From assembly GCA_030704615.1 (NCBI GenBank), contig CM060734.1, forward strand, positions 34,674,042-34,738,041: 64,000 nucleotides of DNA, written 5' to 3'. This document shows positions 23,932-34,846 of the stretch, in pieces. This stretch comes from Takakia lepidozioides. Taxonomy: Eukaryota > Streptophyta > Takakiopsida > Takakiales > Takakiaceae. How positions within the stretch are numbered: position 1 is the stretch's first letter; each line of letters opens with the position of its first letter. The notes under the pieces are model-generated. The model was not told the origin of the DNA and did no database searches. It saw only the letters and a list, made by a program, of their open reading frames with translations. Position numbers and translations under genes: made by a program.

Positions 23932-26549
23932 TTCCCACATAGGGCAAGAACAGAAATTAGTACCATGATGAATATTTGATAACAAAGCAGAAGAAGATAA
24001 GATAAGGTTTGGATTCCATAAAGAGTAGAGTGAGATAGCACGGTTCCAAACATGAGTTGCTGCAAAGGGGCAGAAAATGATCCCTGCATTCAGAATGTGA
24101 TGTATGCGGCTCATTCAAACCTTATGTCTAAAGCTCATAAGTCCTAGTTTGTGATCATGGCAGCTCTTCCCAAAGCTTGAGCAAGAAGAAGGGACCAGTT
24201 GCTTGCTTCCTTTGACAGCTCTTGGGGAAAAACCAGTATCTTCTGCAGGAGGCTATCCGGAACCAGAATTCAATGGGAAGACTCCATCCCATTCTGCTGG
24301 CAGCTCAGTTAGTGCTAGATGCACTCCCTTGGAGGCAAATGATGCAGAGGTGAATTGGCGTCACAAGCGCACACTTAGAAAAGGGAAATCTAAGGCACAG
24401 TTATCTTTTGAGGCTCCCTGCAAGCGTAAGCATGGCAGTATGTAGGGCAACATGTATTGCACTTATCTTTGTGTAACTTGTCTGCTTCTCTGCTCGAGCT
24501 TAGTCATGCTTTTTTCCCCCTTCTCTTTGATCTGTTGGCTATGAGTAGACCCTCGATCCTCAACCTTCATGGCTTTGTAAGGTTTTTTTTTCCTTATTTT
24601 TTCTTCCAGGGCTATAATCCCCCTGCAATATATATATATATATATATCCAGAAAGGCCCACTTTGGTATTTTTTGCGAATTTCCAAAGACCAAAAGTAAT
24701 TGAAATTCCATATCTCCCACACCGCAGGTCCAAAATCATGAGACCAAGCTGGTGCACCCCTCCTCATAGAGGGCTTTCCAACGGTACCAAGCACCATGGT
24801 GGGTTGGGCCCCGCAGTTTGGGAGATCTCAACGCTACAAAACAAAACAAATTACCTTGCTTCATATATTGATGTCAAATTTTACCCTAAAGGTATGAATA
24901 AAGTCAGGTTATAGTTCAATTGAATAAGCCCATCCTTAGGCCCTCGTTATTACCAGACATGTTTAGACTGTCTTTCCATGCAGAAAACTTTGTTGGCTCT
25001 CTTGTAGAGAGAGACTTTGCGGAGACATATGGAGAAAATGTGGTCAAAGTACCTTACACCGTGTCAAGGCGCTGATTGGTGTGTTGTGCTGAGTCAGGCT
25101 CCCTAGTCTTACCTTCCTCTTATGTTGTGCCAAAGCAAAGCAAGAGAGCCAATTGCCGTTTGAGGCTTGTTTACAGTTGGGATACAAATATAGATTGGTT
25201 GCTAGGGTCGATCTACTTCCCGAGGTATGGCATACTTGGGACCTAGACATCCCTCCCCATCCTATAGATTATATTTGTCGTATTCGGTTCGCCCCGCAAA
25301 TGGCATGGGTATGACTACGGTCTCATTAATAAGAAAAATATATTTTAATATAATAAATATAGCATCTCATTTTACAATAATTGGGACGTTATGGCGCACG
25401 CGCGAGCTGACCGATGGGCCCCGCGCACAGACGCCCGGCTCCCCCCCCCCCCCCCCCCCCCCCCCGCCGCGCGCGGTCGCCCAGCTACTGCCACGCCCGC
25501 GGCAGCCCCGCCCGCGCTCCGCCGCGCCCCCAGTCCGCTGCCCGTGAGTCTAGTTCCCCTCAGTCCGCCAAACTGCCAATCTACCGGCCAGTCCGCTGTG
25601 CCAGTCCCCGCAAGTCCACCCAACAGTCCGATGTGCCCGTCTGCTGCCCCACAGTCTGCCAGTCCGCCAGTCCGCGCCGGCCGAAGGATCTGGATTGTCC
25701 ATTCTGAGAAACCCATCCGCACCATCCATGCCAGTCCGTTGTGCCAGTCCTGGTCAGTCCACCCAACAGTCTGCCCGCCAGTCCGCCGCCCATGAGTCCG
25801 CCTTCCTCCAGTCCACTGATGATGCCGTATCTGGACCGTCCGTTCGTAAATGTCATCTGAGCCCTCCATTTTTAGGGCATGAATTCAAACCTTATCCCTG
25901 CCGCCTACCATTTGCCAGCAGCCGCGAACGTGTGCACTGATGCTCCTTGCACGTTGTCCATCGTGTCCAGTGTACTGCGGCGCATTTCTTGCAGATTCTG
26001 AAGTGTGTCCTCTGTACTGTACATTGCATGGACGTGGAAGCAGAAGGCGATGATATACTAAAAACGAGAAGCTGGATTATACGGCCTCTTCGATAAAGTT
26101 TGCAAACACCCAAACCAAGACCCTTCAACACGAAGGACCTCCATTGGAAGAGAGACACGCAATATGGTTATATGGGTGCACGACAGAATGTTCAGAAGGC
26201 CTGCATACCGTGGGATATCGCCGATCCCACCCTAGAGCATGCTGTCGATGGTGAGGCTGGGTTGATGACCAGTTAGACCATCTTTGTTTCTCCTGTGGTG
26301 AGGTTGGAGGTGATGACCAGCCAACCATAGGAGTGCCTGCGGTGGGTGCAGGTGCAGGCTATATTAGGAACCTAGTATTCCAAACCATAAGCCGCATCAG
26401 GTTCTCTACCCGGTTACCTTGTGGAGATGGGGTTAGAGACAGGTTCATGACCGGTTGAGTGTTAGTTTGTCAACACGGAGGTGCCAGTAGTTGCTGGGAA
26501 AAGTGCCGGTACGAGCACTAGCGATACTAGCGGGTATACGAGATGAGGT
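23932..26549. other. transposon junk between CACTA and gypsy elements
   Basis: No host gene is recognised. An 80-codon frame at 24203-24445 follows an AG acceptor-like site and ends with a basic RHKRTLRKGKSK tail, but matches nothing I know. The region also holds a TA microsatellite (about 24628-24648), a C23 tract and an AGTCCGCC-rich repeat. The 5' LTR expected for the gypsy element downstream was not found here. Confidence 0.5.
25439..25870. repeat. C23 tract followed by AGTCCGCC-type degenerate repeats
   Basis: A run of 23 C begins near 25441. Then come about 370 bp in which AGTCCGCC / CAGTCCGTTGTGCCAGTCC words recur every 10-20 bp. The same motif family (AGTCNGCTGG) dominates 35284-36074 and 37320-40316, so this is a third cluster of that repeat. 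Confidence 0.8.
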
Positions 26550-27887
26550 GTGCGGTTTAGGCCACCTTCACCTCCTGTGTCTTCTACGGAAGGTTCTGAT
26601 TCGGATTTTGAATCAGGAAGACTCACACCGGCGGTGCAAGTTGTTTCCTTGCCATTGTTGTGGGACACGGTGGAGGAGATGTATGGAGCCACCAAGGGGC
26701 CACGAAGGTACTCTGGGGCGGTAGGCACCATTGAGTTGGATGATTTTATCCAAGAGCTTGATAGTTAGTGTGACTTGCAGCAAATGCGCAATCCACAACT
26801 GTTTACGCCTTTTATGGCATGGAAGGGGCTGTTTCAGCACCTTGAGGGACCGCCCATGCATGATTACCGTGAGTTTAGGCGGGGGCACGATGTTGAGATC
26901 GAGGAGTGGAGGATGTACTGGTCACCCGACTATGTCTCTATCACTAGAGGTACTAGAGGCACAAGGGTAGCAGCCACACCGGCAGCTGCACCAGCAGCAG
27001 CAGCCACAACAGCAGCTTCCACGAGCAGTAGTGGGACTAGTGGTACAGCAACTACGACGTCCACCCAAGCTGCTGCTGCACCAGCACCAGTGGCGGTGCC
27101 TGCCTTCAACCCTATTGTGGAGTTCTTCGAAGAGTTGAGAAAGAACTATCAAGGGGTGATGACAGAGAAGTTGAGGAGCTTGCAAGAGTTCCAACGGAAG
27201 CCTACTGAGAGCTTGAGGGAGGCTTTCACTCGCATGAGGCGCTTGATTAATGTAACCCAAGGGGTTACGGAGGCTCAGGTAGTCCAATTCTGGTACGGGA
27301 TATTGGACAAGGAGCTGAAGAGAAGGGTGCGGGATGCAACTCTCCTACAAGCGGCCCAACCTACCTTATCAAATGTGTTTTTGCTGGCAGAGCGGATAGA
27401 GCTCAACATGGTGGAGGAACGAGTGGTCATGGTGGGATTTGCTAAGGAGGCACCATGGGGTAGTGGTGCTCCTAGCCAGCCACTACCTCAACGTGCTCAA
27501 GGCACCAAGGGGGCTCAGATGAAGCCCAGGGAAGGACAGAGAGGACCTCAGATGCAGGGGTCTCTCCCTTCATTTGCAAGCCAACAACGGGCGGATGTGG
27601 TGTGCTGGACATGTGGAAGACCCCATGTCAAGAAGGATTGCCCAGAGGGAGGCAATGGTTTGGCACCGGCACAGCCTGCACAGTTGCAGTGTGGGTATTG
27701 TGGCAAGTACGGGCATGGAGAGGCCCAGTGCTATGGTTTGCACCCTGAGTTGCGCCTGGGCCAGTTCCAAGGGAACAATGGTGGTCGGGGGCGAGGTGGA
27801 GCAGCCCAGAGAGGACGAGGTGGCCAGGCACGAGGTGCAGGCCAAGGGCAAGCTCAACATGGCCAAGGACGCGGGTCAGGGTGGTAA
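26550..27887 (+). pseudogene. gag polyprotein with zinc knuckles
   Basis: One frame runs from 26550 to 27887 with a single TAG at 26766-26768. After the stop comes a gag-like capsid region (WRMYWSPDY near 26910; FQRKPTESLREAFTRMRRL near 27190), preceded by an Ala/Thr-rich low-complexity stretch (26950-27100). Two CCHC knuckles follow: CWTCGRPHVKKDC (27602-27640; spacing 2-3-4, one short of canonical) and CGYCGKYGHGEAQC (27690-27731; canonical 2-4-4). The tail is Gly/Arg/Gln-rich. Gag packages the element RNA in virus-like particles. After the stop at 27885 a different frame continues with a heptad-like MANRLQQLEQRLAAMAA. Confidence 0.88.
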
Positions 27888-28159
27888 CCAAGGCATGGCT
27901 AACCGGCTTCAGCAGCTAGAGCAAAGGCTCGCTGCCATGGCCGCAGCTCAGGTGGTACTCGCTCCAAGGCCGGATGGTCCACCTCCTGCTCCTGAGGGAG
28001 GAGACATGGGAGGCATGGGATTCATGTGCGGGGCAGCACTACCACTAGTGAGGGGTGCCACTACCACTACCACTATGTGCGGGGCAGGACTACCACTAGT
28101 GCAAGTGGAGTCGGCTGCGGCAGTGACTCAAGGAGCAGCACGAGTTCCTGAGCCACGGG

Positions 28160-29299
28160 GTGCGGAGGTGGAGTTGGATCCACAGCATGGGGAGGCAAGC
28201 CGTCAGGCCAGGCTTCCTCAGTCATTCACATTGGCGGAGACAGTGTCGACGCCGTCCATGGCACCTAGTTCTCGCCCGACTGTTACCGAGGCGGAGGTTA
28301 CTATGCCATTGGGGAGAGCTACATGGGCAGCACCACTACCTAATGTTGCTAAGGCTACGGTGGCTAGTGTGCTGCTGGGGGCGGCCACAACTGTGTGCCA
28401 GGCTCTCGGCTACCATGATTGCGACGCCGGGGGTAAGACCAGCTGAGGTGTTCAGGCTGGCAGCTACACTCTGTGAGAGTGGGGAGGTTACTTCATCTTC
28501 TGCGGAGATAGTGGGAGGTGTAGTGCCGGAGGGATCCTCGGATGTGAGGGTCAAGACTGCCACGGCGGCGCCATGGCAAGCTGCAGCTGCCAGGTTGATG
28601 GAGCTGCCAGCTAGACCAGCCATTGAGTGCGCCATGGTGACACCTGGAGTTGTCATGTTAGACAACCAGGATGACATTTTCTGTTTGAGTGGACCGGCAG
28701 GCAGGAGGTACCGGCCACTGCGGGTCTTGTTGGACTCGGGAGCTCAGTCATTGATGTTGGGCAGAGCTGCTATTGCATGCTTGGGCCTCACGGAGGTGGA
28801 TATGGAGCCGTGCCCTTTCCAGATACAGACATCTCTGGGAGGATCAGAGCAGGCTTGGGGCATGACATGGCATGAGTTGGCTATCAGACTACAGGCGGAT
28901 CATCCTACAGATGGCTCAATGATGAGAGCCAAGGTCATTGTGACAGATGCGGTCTCGTACGATGTCCTTGTTGGTGGGGCAGTGTTGTACCCCATGGGCT
29001 TCACCCTGGATTTTTGGGAGGAGTCAGCTTCCTATAGGCCTGGATGGCAGTCAGGGGAAGGCCGGCGTGTGCAGCTCCCCGTGACGTTTATAGGAGGAGT
29101 TGCGGTTGCCCAGCGAGACAAGATGCCAACACTGGCAGCATTCACAGCTGCAGTGACTTGGCCTGGAGAGTTGTTGGATGGCAACACTCATTCAGAGGAT
29201 GTGTCACCTCTGGGAGAGCAGGATGACATATATGGTATGGCGGAATTGCCTGCCATGGTTGCTCACACTCCATTATGGGGCTCGAGCAAGGATTTGTAG
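28160..29299 (+). pseudogene. retrotransposon aspartic protease region
   Basis: The 379-codon frame contains the retropepsin active-site triplet in LLDSGAQSLMLG (Asp codon at 28733-28735), then an IVTDAVSYDVLVG block typical of the second half of gypsy proteases. It would cleave the gag-pol polyprotein. The N-terminal 100 codons are probably an out-of-frame shadow of the linker frame, which ends at 28446, so a frameshift near 28430-28446 is likely. The frame stops at 29297-29299, overlapping the start of the methyltransferase frame. Confidence 0.8.
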
Positions 29300-30302
29300 C
29301 GGGTTTTGATTGTCGTGTGCAACAAGCCTGGGTAGAGGCTTTTGTACTGTCTGGAGAGGAGGACAGTGCGGGGATTGCACCAGGACCACCTCAGTTGTCA
29401 CCATTGGACACCACACTGATCGTGTGGCAGTGTCCGGATGAAGGCATTTGCCTTCTCGACTTGTTTGGCGGGATCAGCACCGGGTTGGCTGCTGTTCTAC
29501 AGGCAGGTGTACGAGTACGGCGTTACTTGTATGTGGAGAGGGATGAGAGGGATATCAGTAGGCCTTGCCAGCAGACATTTCGTTGCTGGGGGCGCAGGAT
29601 TTGGAGCGGGTTGGCTTCATTGATTTGGTAGTGGCAGGTTGGCCCTACCAAGGGCATTCATCAGCCGGGCATGGCAATGGATTGCGAGACTCGAGGTCGG
29701 GTCTATTTTGGGAGATGGTGCGGGTTTTGCGCCACTTACAGCTTCATCAGGCTATATCTCCAACATACATCTTGGAGAATATGCCACTGATGGACGATTC
29801 TCGGGCCAGGGTGATGGCCAGTGTGCATCAAGTCCGGTCGTGGCTTGGGTCAGCAGTGTTGCTGGATGCAGCTGCAGTGGGGTCACAGGCTCATCGTCCA
29901 CGGCTATGGTGGACTAATTTGATGCCACCCGCACTGTTCAAGCGTGCATTTGATGGGGTGCAGCGGCCAACACACCTCACATTGGATAGCATCTTGGACA
30001 TAGAGAGGCAGTCTCAGCGTATGAGACACGATGACCGTTCGCCTTTGGCAGTGGTCAACAAAGTGGGTCAACCACGAGCAGCACTACCTACACTGCTCAG
30101 CTTCCCAGGATCGCATGCTTTCCGGGATAGTGGACCTGGCCTCCTGTGGGATGCTCAGTTGCAGCAATTGGTGGAGCCTAATGCCGACGAGCAAGAGTGG
30201 GCTATGGGTTTTTCCACTGGGACCACGGTGGTGCCTTCTCTTTCTGAGGCATCACGTTGTCAGGTGTTGGGGCAAACGATGGATCTAAATTGCTTGATCT
30301 AG
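29275..30302 (+). pseudogene. DNMT3/DRM-like C5-cytosine DNA methyltransferase domain in retrotransposon
   Basis: The conserved methyltransferase motifs appear in order. Motif I (SAM binding) is LLDLFGGISTGL at about 29450-29485, with YLYVERDE after it. Motif IV is DLVVAGWPYQGHSSAG at about 29625-29665, where the family has PCQ. Motif VI is ILENMPL at 29769-29789. Motif VIII is GSQAHRPRLWWTNL at about 29880-29920. Motifs IX-X are GPGLLWD (about 30134) and EPNADEQEWAMGFSTGTT (about 30175-30230). The order I-IV-VI-VIII-IX-X is not permuted, so it is DNMT3-like and not DRM-like in order. A frameshift lies between motifs I and IV (about 29545-29570). The catalytic Cys codon is TAC (Tyr) at 29646-29648. 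Intact homologues would transfer methyl groups to cytosine. This copy is catalytically dead. Confidence 0.9.
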
Positions 30303-30597
30303 GTTATCAGCTTGGCTATGGCTGAGCAACGTAGAGTGCGGAGTGCATTTCCCTTGATGGTCTCTCTGCCTACCGAGACGGTACGGGCAGTGAGTGGGGG
30401 CAAGCCGGTGAGGACCACGGGGTGTAGACATCCATGACACATGTGGGAGGTGCTCGAGGTTCAGAGGGAGTTGGCAGCCAAGGCGGCTGTGATGGATGAG
30501 GTTGGGGATTCTTCTCGGGTTGAGGAGGTCTTCAAGGATGAGATGATGGGGTAGGATGAGGCCTTGTCATTGACGGAGCAGGCAGGGAGTACTGCTC

Positions 30598-32115
30598 ATG
30601 AGGTTGCGGCATAGCAACCACGGGAGGCGTCTCCTACCTCTAAGTCTTGCCGGACTTAAGGTTGCAGTTACGGAGGACAATTGGGAGCCTGACACTCGAC
30701 CCATTGTCACTGGAGGAGAGAGACGACGTATACGGCGGTTCCTGAGGGCTTACAGGAATTGCTTTGCCTTCAGTTTGAAGGATTTGGGAGCACTGAAGGG
30801 TCAGGAGATTTGTATTGAGTTGGCCACGGACTCGCCAATCTTTCGAAGACCCTATAGATACAGTGACATGGAGAGGTCTTTGATTCAGATGAGGACTCAA
30901 GATCTTTGGGAGGCTGGTTTGGTGGAGCTCTCTGGTGGAGAGTATGCTTCAGCCACGGTGATGCCAGCCAAGAAGGATGTCTATGGCAATTGGACGGAGA
31001 GATGTATGTGTGGTGATTACCGGCCTGTAAATTGTTAGACCAAGTCTGATAAGTATGCCATGCCTACACCTGAGGAGATCTTTGATGCCATTGGGCATGC
31101 CAAGGTCTTTAGTACTTTGGACTTGCGGTCTGGATATCACCAATTGCCGATCAAAGAGGCGGACAAGCAGAAGATGGCATTCTGGGGGATCAATAAGCAC
31201 TGGAAGGATTGCCTATATCAATGGCGGTTCTTACCATTCGGGCTTAAGAACGCTCCTGCAGAGTTTCAGAGAGTTATGGACAGGATTCTAGCAGGGGTAG
31301 ACTTTGCTCGGTGCTACATAGATGACATCATCATCTTTAGTGCTACGGTGGAGGAGCACGAGAGACACCTTCAGGTGGTGTTTGAGCGCTTGAGAGCGCA
31401 CGGATTGAAATTACATCCGGGGAAGTGCAAGTTTTTCCACAACCAGATTGAGTATCTGGGCCACATGATATATCCTGGAGGATTAGGGGTGCAGCAGACT
31501 AAGGTAGAGGCTATCGCACAGATTCCACGTCCCACGAATGTGAGCTGAGTTCGAACTTTCATGGGGTTGGCAAACTACTATAGACGGTTTGTCAAGGGAT
31601 TTAGTGCTATTGCAAAGGCTCTAACCAAGCTGACCAAGGTAGACCAGGAGTGGCAGTGGGAAGATGAGCAAGAGCGAGCTTTTCAGGAGCTCAAGGCGAG
31701 GTTGACCTCGGCGCCGATCTTGAGATGACCTATCAGGGGGCGTCTCTTTCAGGTGCATACAGATTGGAGCATGTTGGGGCTTGGAGCGGTGCTCACACAG
31801 GTGGATGATGAGGGAAGAGAGTTCGTAGTGGCTTATACTAGCTGCTCCAACAATGCTACAGAGTCTAAGTATAGCTCATATGAGGGGGAGGGCTTAGCTA
31901 TAGTGTGGGCCGTGGCACACTTCAGGTGCTATCTATACGACAATCTCTTCACCCTTGTCACGGATCACCAGCCACTCAAGTGGTTGATAGAATCAGACAA
32001 GCTTACGGGGAAGCTTGCATGGTGGGCACTTATACTCCAGGAGTATGACTTTTAGGTTGTGCATCGACCGGGTTTGGTCAATAGGGATGCGGATGGATTG
32101 AGTCGCAATCCATGA
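30598..32115 (+). pseudogene. reverse transcriptase - RNase H
   Basis: A single frame without frameshifts spans about 500 codons. RT shows EAGLVELS...SATVMPAKKD, KVFSTLDLRSGYHQLPI, QWRFLPFGLKNAPAEFQRVMD and the catalytic CYIDDIIIFS (31312-31341). RNase H shows VHTDWSMLGLGAVL, SSYEGEGLAIVWAVAHFR and TDHQPLKWL. Four stops interrupt it: 31036-31038 (TAG), 31546-31548 (TGA), 31726-31728 (TGA) and 32053-32055 (TAG). Each lies where CAG or CGA would fit. Apart from stops, the active-site residues are intact. Confidence 0.92.
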
Positions 32116-33734
32116 ACGAGCCAGCAGAATGACACTGGAGCTCGGTGGCATGGTGAGACGGACGAGGAGATGGTGCCGGGATGGCATGCATCTGCCTTTT
32201 TATGTATCTTGGCATTGGGAGGTCAGGTTAGACCTACAACAGGGATGACTGTAGACGGAGTGTCTGAGGACCCTGAGGCTAGTGATGAGCTAGGTGGTGC
32301 CAGAGATATACATGAGGATTTGGTCGTGTTGGACTACCTCCGCACTGGAGACACGACAGCTAGTGTGACTGCCAAGGAGATGGATCGGATCCTGCAACTC
32401 AATCCACTTGGAGAAGTGCTCCACCATCACCAACATATATCTGTGGTGACGCATAGTCAGTGGCAAAGGCCCTCCGAAGTCAAGACTCCACCTGTAGCCC
32501 AATCCCATGATGGGTAATGGATGCAACTGTGGTGTAGGGACGTTGAATGAAGCACGCACCCTGTCACACACCATGCGCCTAGCCACGAACTATTGCACCT
32601 TTGTTTGCATACCATGCCACCAATACTGCCCCTGCAGTAAACTATGAGTGCGTCGCACTCCAAAATGCCCCAACTCCTCATGGGCATGCCGCACTAACCG
32701 TGCACGCTATGTTGGGTGAGGCACGATCCTCACCTGACCATCCTCCCACACTCGAAGCAGGTGTATCCCCTCCCACTTGAACCCCATTGCCTGACAAGGC
32801 TAGTGAGGGGGCTGCGTATGCATTCTTGGATTGTGTGCTTAGCCGATTCGGTGCTCCAGCTGAGGTACTCACGGACCAAGGGAGAGAGTTCTTGGGGGAG
32901 TTTCAGGCTTTGTGTGATAAAGCCTTGATAGACCACCGTACCACTTCTTGGGATCATCCCGAGGCCGATGGCTTGGCAGAGAGAGTGGTTCAGACAGTGA
33001 AGAGGGGTTTGCGCAAGTATGGCTTGCAAAAGGGACACCTAGGAGATTGAGATCTTTAGGTACCTTGGCTAGCCATGGGCTACAGGTTCAGCAAGCAAGC
33101 ATCACTTGCCTCCTTCTCACCATATTTCCTTCTCTTTGGCCGAAAGCCAGATTTGCCTGCGTCTATTTGCAGGGAAGCTGCAGTAGTCCTCAACCTTGAT
33201 GATCCAGATGTGTGGACACAAGCATGTGCCCAGCGGGCAGAGTTGTTCCAGAGAGTCATGCCTATGGCTTTTGAGAATCTTGCTATTGCCCAACACCGAG
33301 ACACATTGAGGTATGCCACTATACGTGGAGGGGGATATCGGCCAGGTGTTCGACGTTTCCACCCTGGGGACTATATGTATCTGCAGCAGACAGCGCCTAC
33401 GACCTTGGATGTTACAGCAGGACGTGTGATTCTAAGGGTCAGGGAGGTGTTGCCTTCAGGAGTGTTGATTCTGGAGGGTCGAGATGGCATGGTATGGAAG
33501 GACCATGTGCGTAATTGTGCGCCATGTCACCTTCCACATGTGGATGGGAGGATAGATCCCAACCTTGCAGTGGTACCTGCAGGATTGCGTTGCATGCTAT
33601 GTGGGCATGCTTGTGGTACCGCCACTATGCTGGTGTGTGATCGATACTCAAGAGGTTGGCACATGGGATGCTTGACACCACCTCTTGAGAGGGTTCCTGA
33701 TGGAGATTGGTTATGTCCACACTGCTTGGGATAA
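32116..33734 (+). pseudogene. integrase with internal inversion and C-terminal PHD finger
   Basis: The plus strand reads ...KEMDRIL up to about 32396. The block 32397-32782 is then legible only on the minus strand (HHCC-like zinc region, WSLDFGGPLP with the first catalytic Asp, HFSKWIEL). Plus-strand reading resumes at about 32787 with DKASEGAAYAF, LTDQGREF (second Asp) and DGLAERVVQ (Glu). Two stops lie near 33048-33059. The C-terminal region ends in a PHD-type Cys4-His-Cys3 finger: CMLC at 33592-33603, VCDRYSRGWHMGC around 33634-33672, and CPHC just before the stop at 33734. One PHD Cys is Tyr, and one Cys of the integrase zinc finger is Arg. PHD fingers read histone tails and could target integration. 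Confidence 0.88.
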
Positions 33735-33994
33735 TGACAATGGATATGACTAGTGGCAGCTCACAAGACATGGGAGGCCAAGCTCATAGGAGTCAATACC
33801 CAAGATCTCAAGCTCAAGTTCACAGGTTGCAAGATGGCGACTAACGATGGGGCAACTCTTGTACCCGGCCTCTTGATCTATCGAGTTTGAGTGTAGTAGG
33901 GACAGTGGTGGAGGACTTTGTGAGGCTATGGCCACTATCACATCTTGTGGCTACCTGGACTTAGAGGGACCTAAGCGCCAGCTAGGGGGGCGAT

Positions 33995-34634
33995 TGTGAT
34001 CGACTAGTGGCAGTCTAGTGATGGACTAGTGGCTGCACTAGTGGTGGCTAGTGGCAGCCTAGTGGTGGACTAGTGGCTCCACTAGTGGTGGCTAGTGGCA
34101 GCCTAGTGGTGGACTAGTGGCTCCACTAGTGGTGGCTAGTGGCAGCCTAGTGTTGGACTAGTGGCTGCACTAGTGGTGGACTAGTGGTTGCACTAGTGGC
34201 AGGACTAGTGGTGCACTAGTGGTGCACTAGTGATAGACTAGTGTTTGGTGTACACATGTGTTGTGTGGTTTTGGACAACGATGTAGTTATGTAGCGATAT
34301 GTATGCGCACGACAGCTGTCAAGTTATTTTACCACTAGTGTGAAGTTAGCTAGGAAATAGCTAGCTTTTATATATTGACATTTGGGATTGACCCAAGTGT
34401 CAATCCAGGGGCCAATACATGTTTGGGCACCTGGCGTTGTTATCTTCACGACAGATCGCGGTGGGCTCATCTTTCTCGAGTTGAGCCTCACCGCGTCTAG
34501 CTATGGCGCCGTAGTGTGGATTCATCATGGCGTGGGGTGCACTTGGCTCGACTTAATATATGAGTGATGTTTTCATGTGCAAGTATGTGAGTTTGAGAGA
34601 GCTTGTGTGCTTGTATCATTCCCTTTCCTTATCA
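33995..34634 (+). repeat. 3' LTR of the methyltransferase gypsy element
   Basis: It starts TGTGATCGACTAGTGG directly after the polypurine tract (33981-33994) and ends ...CCTTATCA. The first 250 bp consist of overlapping ACTAGTGG / GGTGGCTAGTGGCAGCCTAGTGG words, about 30 CTAGTG cores. A promoter-like AT-rich stretch follows at 34364-34378. Borders rest on the tract position and on the restart of the same sequence at 34636. Confidence 0.75.
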
Positions 34635-34635
34635 T

Positions 34636-34846
34636 TGTGATGGACTAGTGGCTGCACTAGTGGTGGCTAGAGGCAGCCTAGTGGTGGACTAGTGGCTGCA
34701 CTAGTGGTGGACTAGTGGTTGCACTAGTGGCAGCACTAGTAGTGCACTAGTGGTGGACTAGTGATAGACTAGTGTTTGGTGTGCACATGTGTTGTGTGGT
34801 TTTGGACAGTGATGTAGTTGTGTAGCGATATATATGCGCACGACAG
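34636..34846 (+). repeat. second, truncated LTR copy in tandem
   Basis: TGTGATGGACTAGTGG restarts one base after the first LTR ends. It follows the same course through GTTTGGTGTGCACATGTG and GCGCACGACAG, and loses homology at 34846. It has fewer ACTAGTGG repeats than the first copy. Confidence 0.75.

Larger units (their letters stand above)
26550..34846 (+). mobile_element. Ty3/gypsy retrotransposon encoding a cytosine methyltransferase and PHD finger
   Basis: The plus-strand order is gag (26550-27887), coiled-coil linker, aspartic protease (28160-29299), C5-cytosine methyltransferase (about 29430-30302), RT-RNase H (30598-32115), integrase with a C-terminal PHD finger (32397-33734), a G-rich polypurine tract (33981-33994, GCTAGGGGGGCGAT) and a 3' LTR starting TGTGATCGACTAGTGG at 33995. 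LTR elements with captured DNA methyltransferases are known from dinoflagellates and charophyte algae. This copy lacks a 5' LTR, has frameshifts and stops, and carries an internal inversion in integrase, so it is inactive. Near-complete coding content suggests relatives with an intact frame exist in the genome. Confidence 0.92.

Noticed and set aside
24203-24445. A host gene exon
   Set aside because: It has an AG-like acceptor and an open frame, but no domain, no partner exon and transposon sequence on both sides.
25372-25869. 165-codon minus-strand and 134-codon plus-strand frames
   Set aside because: They are low-complexity readings of the C-tract and AGTCCGCC repeat on both strands, not genes.
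29275-30302. The methyltransferase as a host DNMT3/DRM gene with a transposon nearby
   Set aside because: It sits between the protease and RT of one element on the same strand, has no introns and lacks the UBA/PWWP/ADD parts of host enzymes. Frames overlap the protease end.
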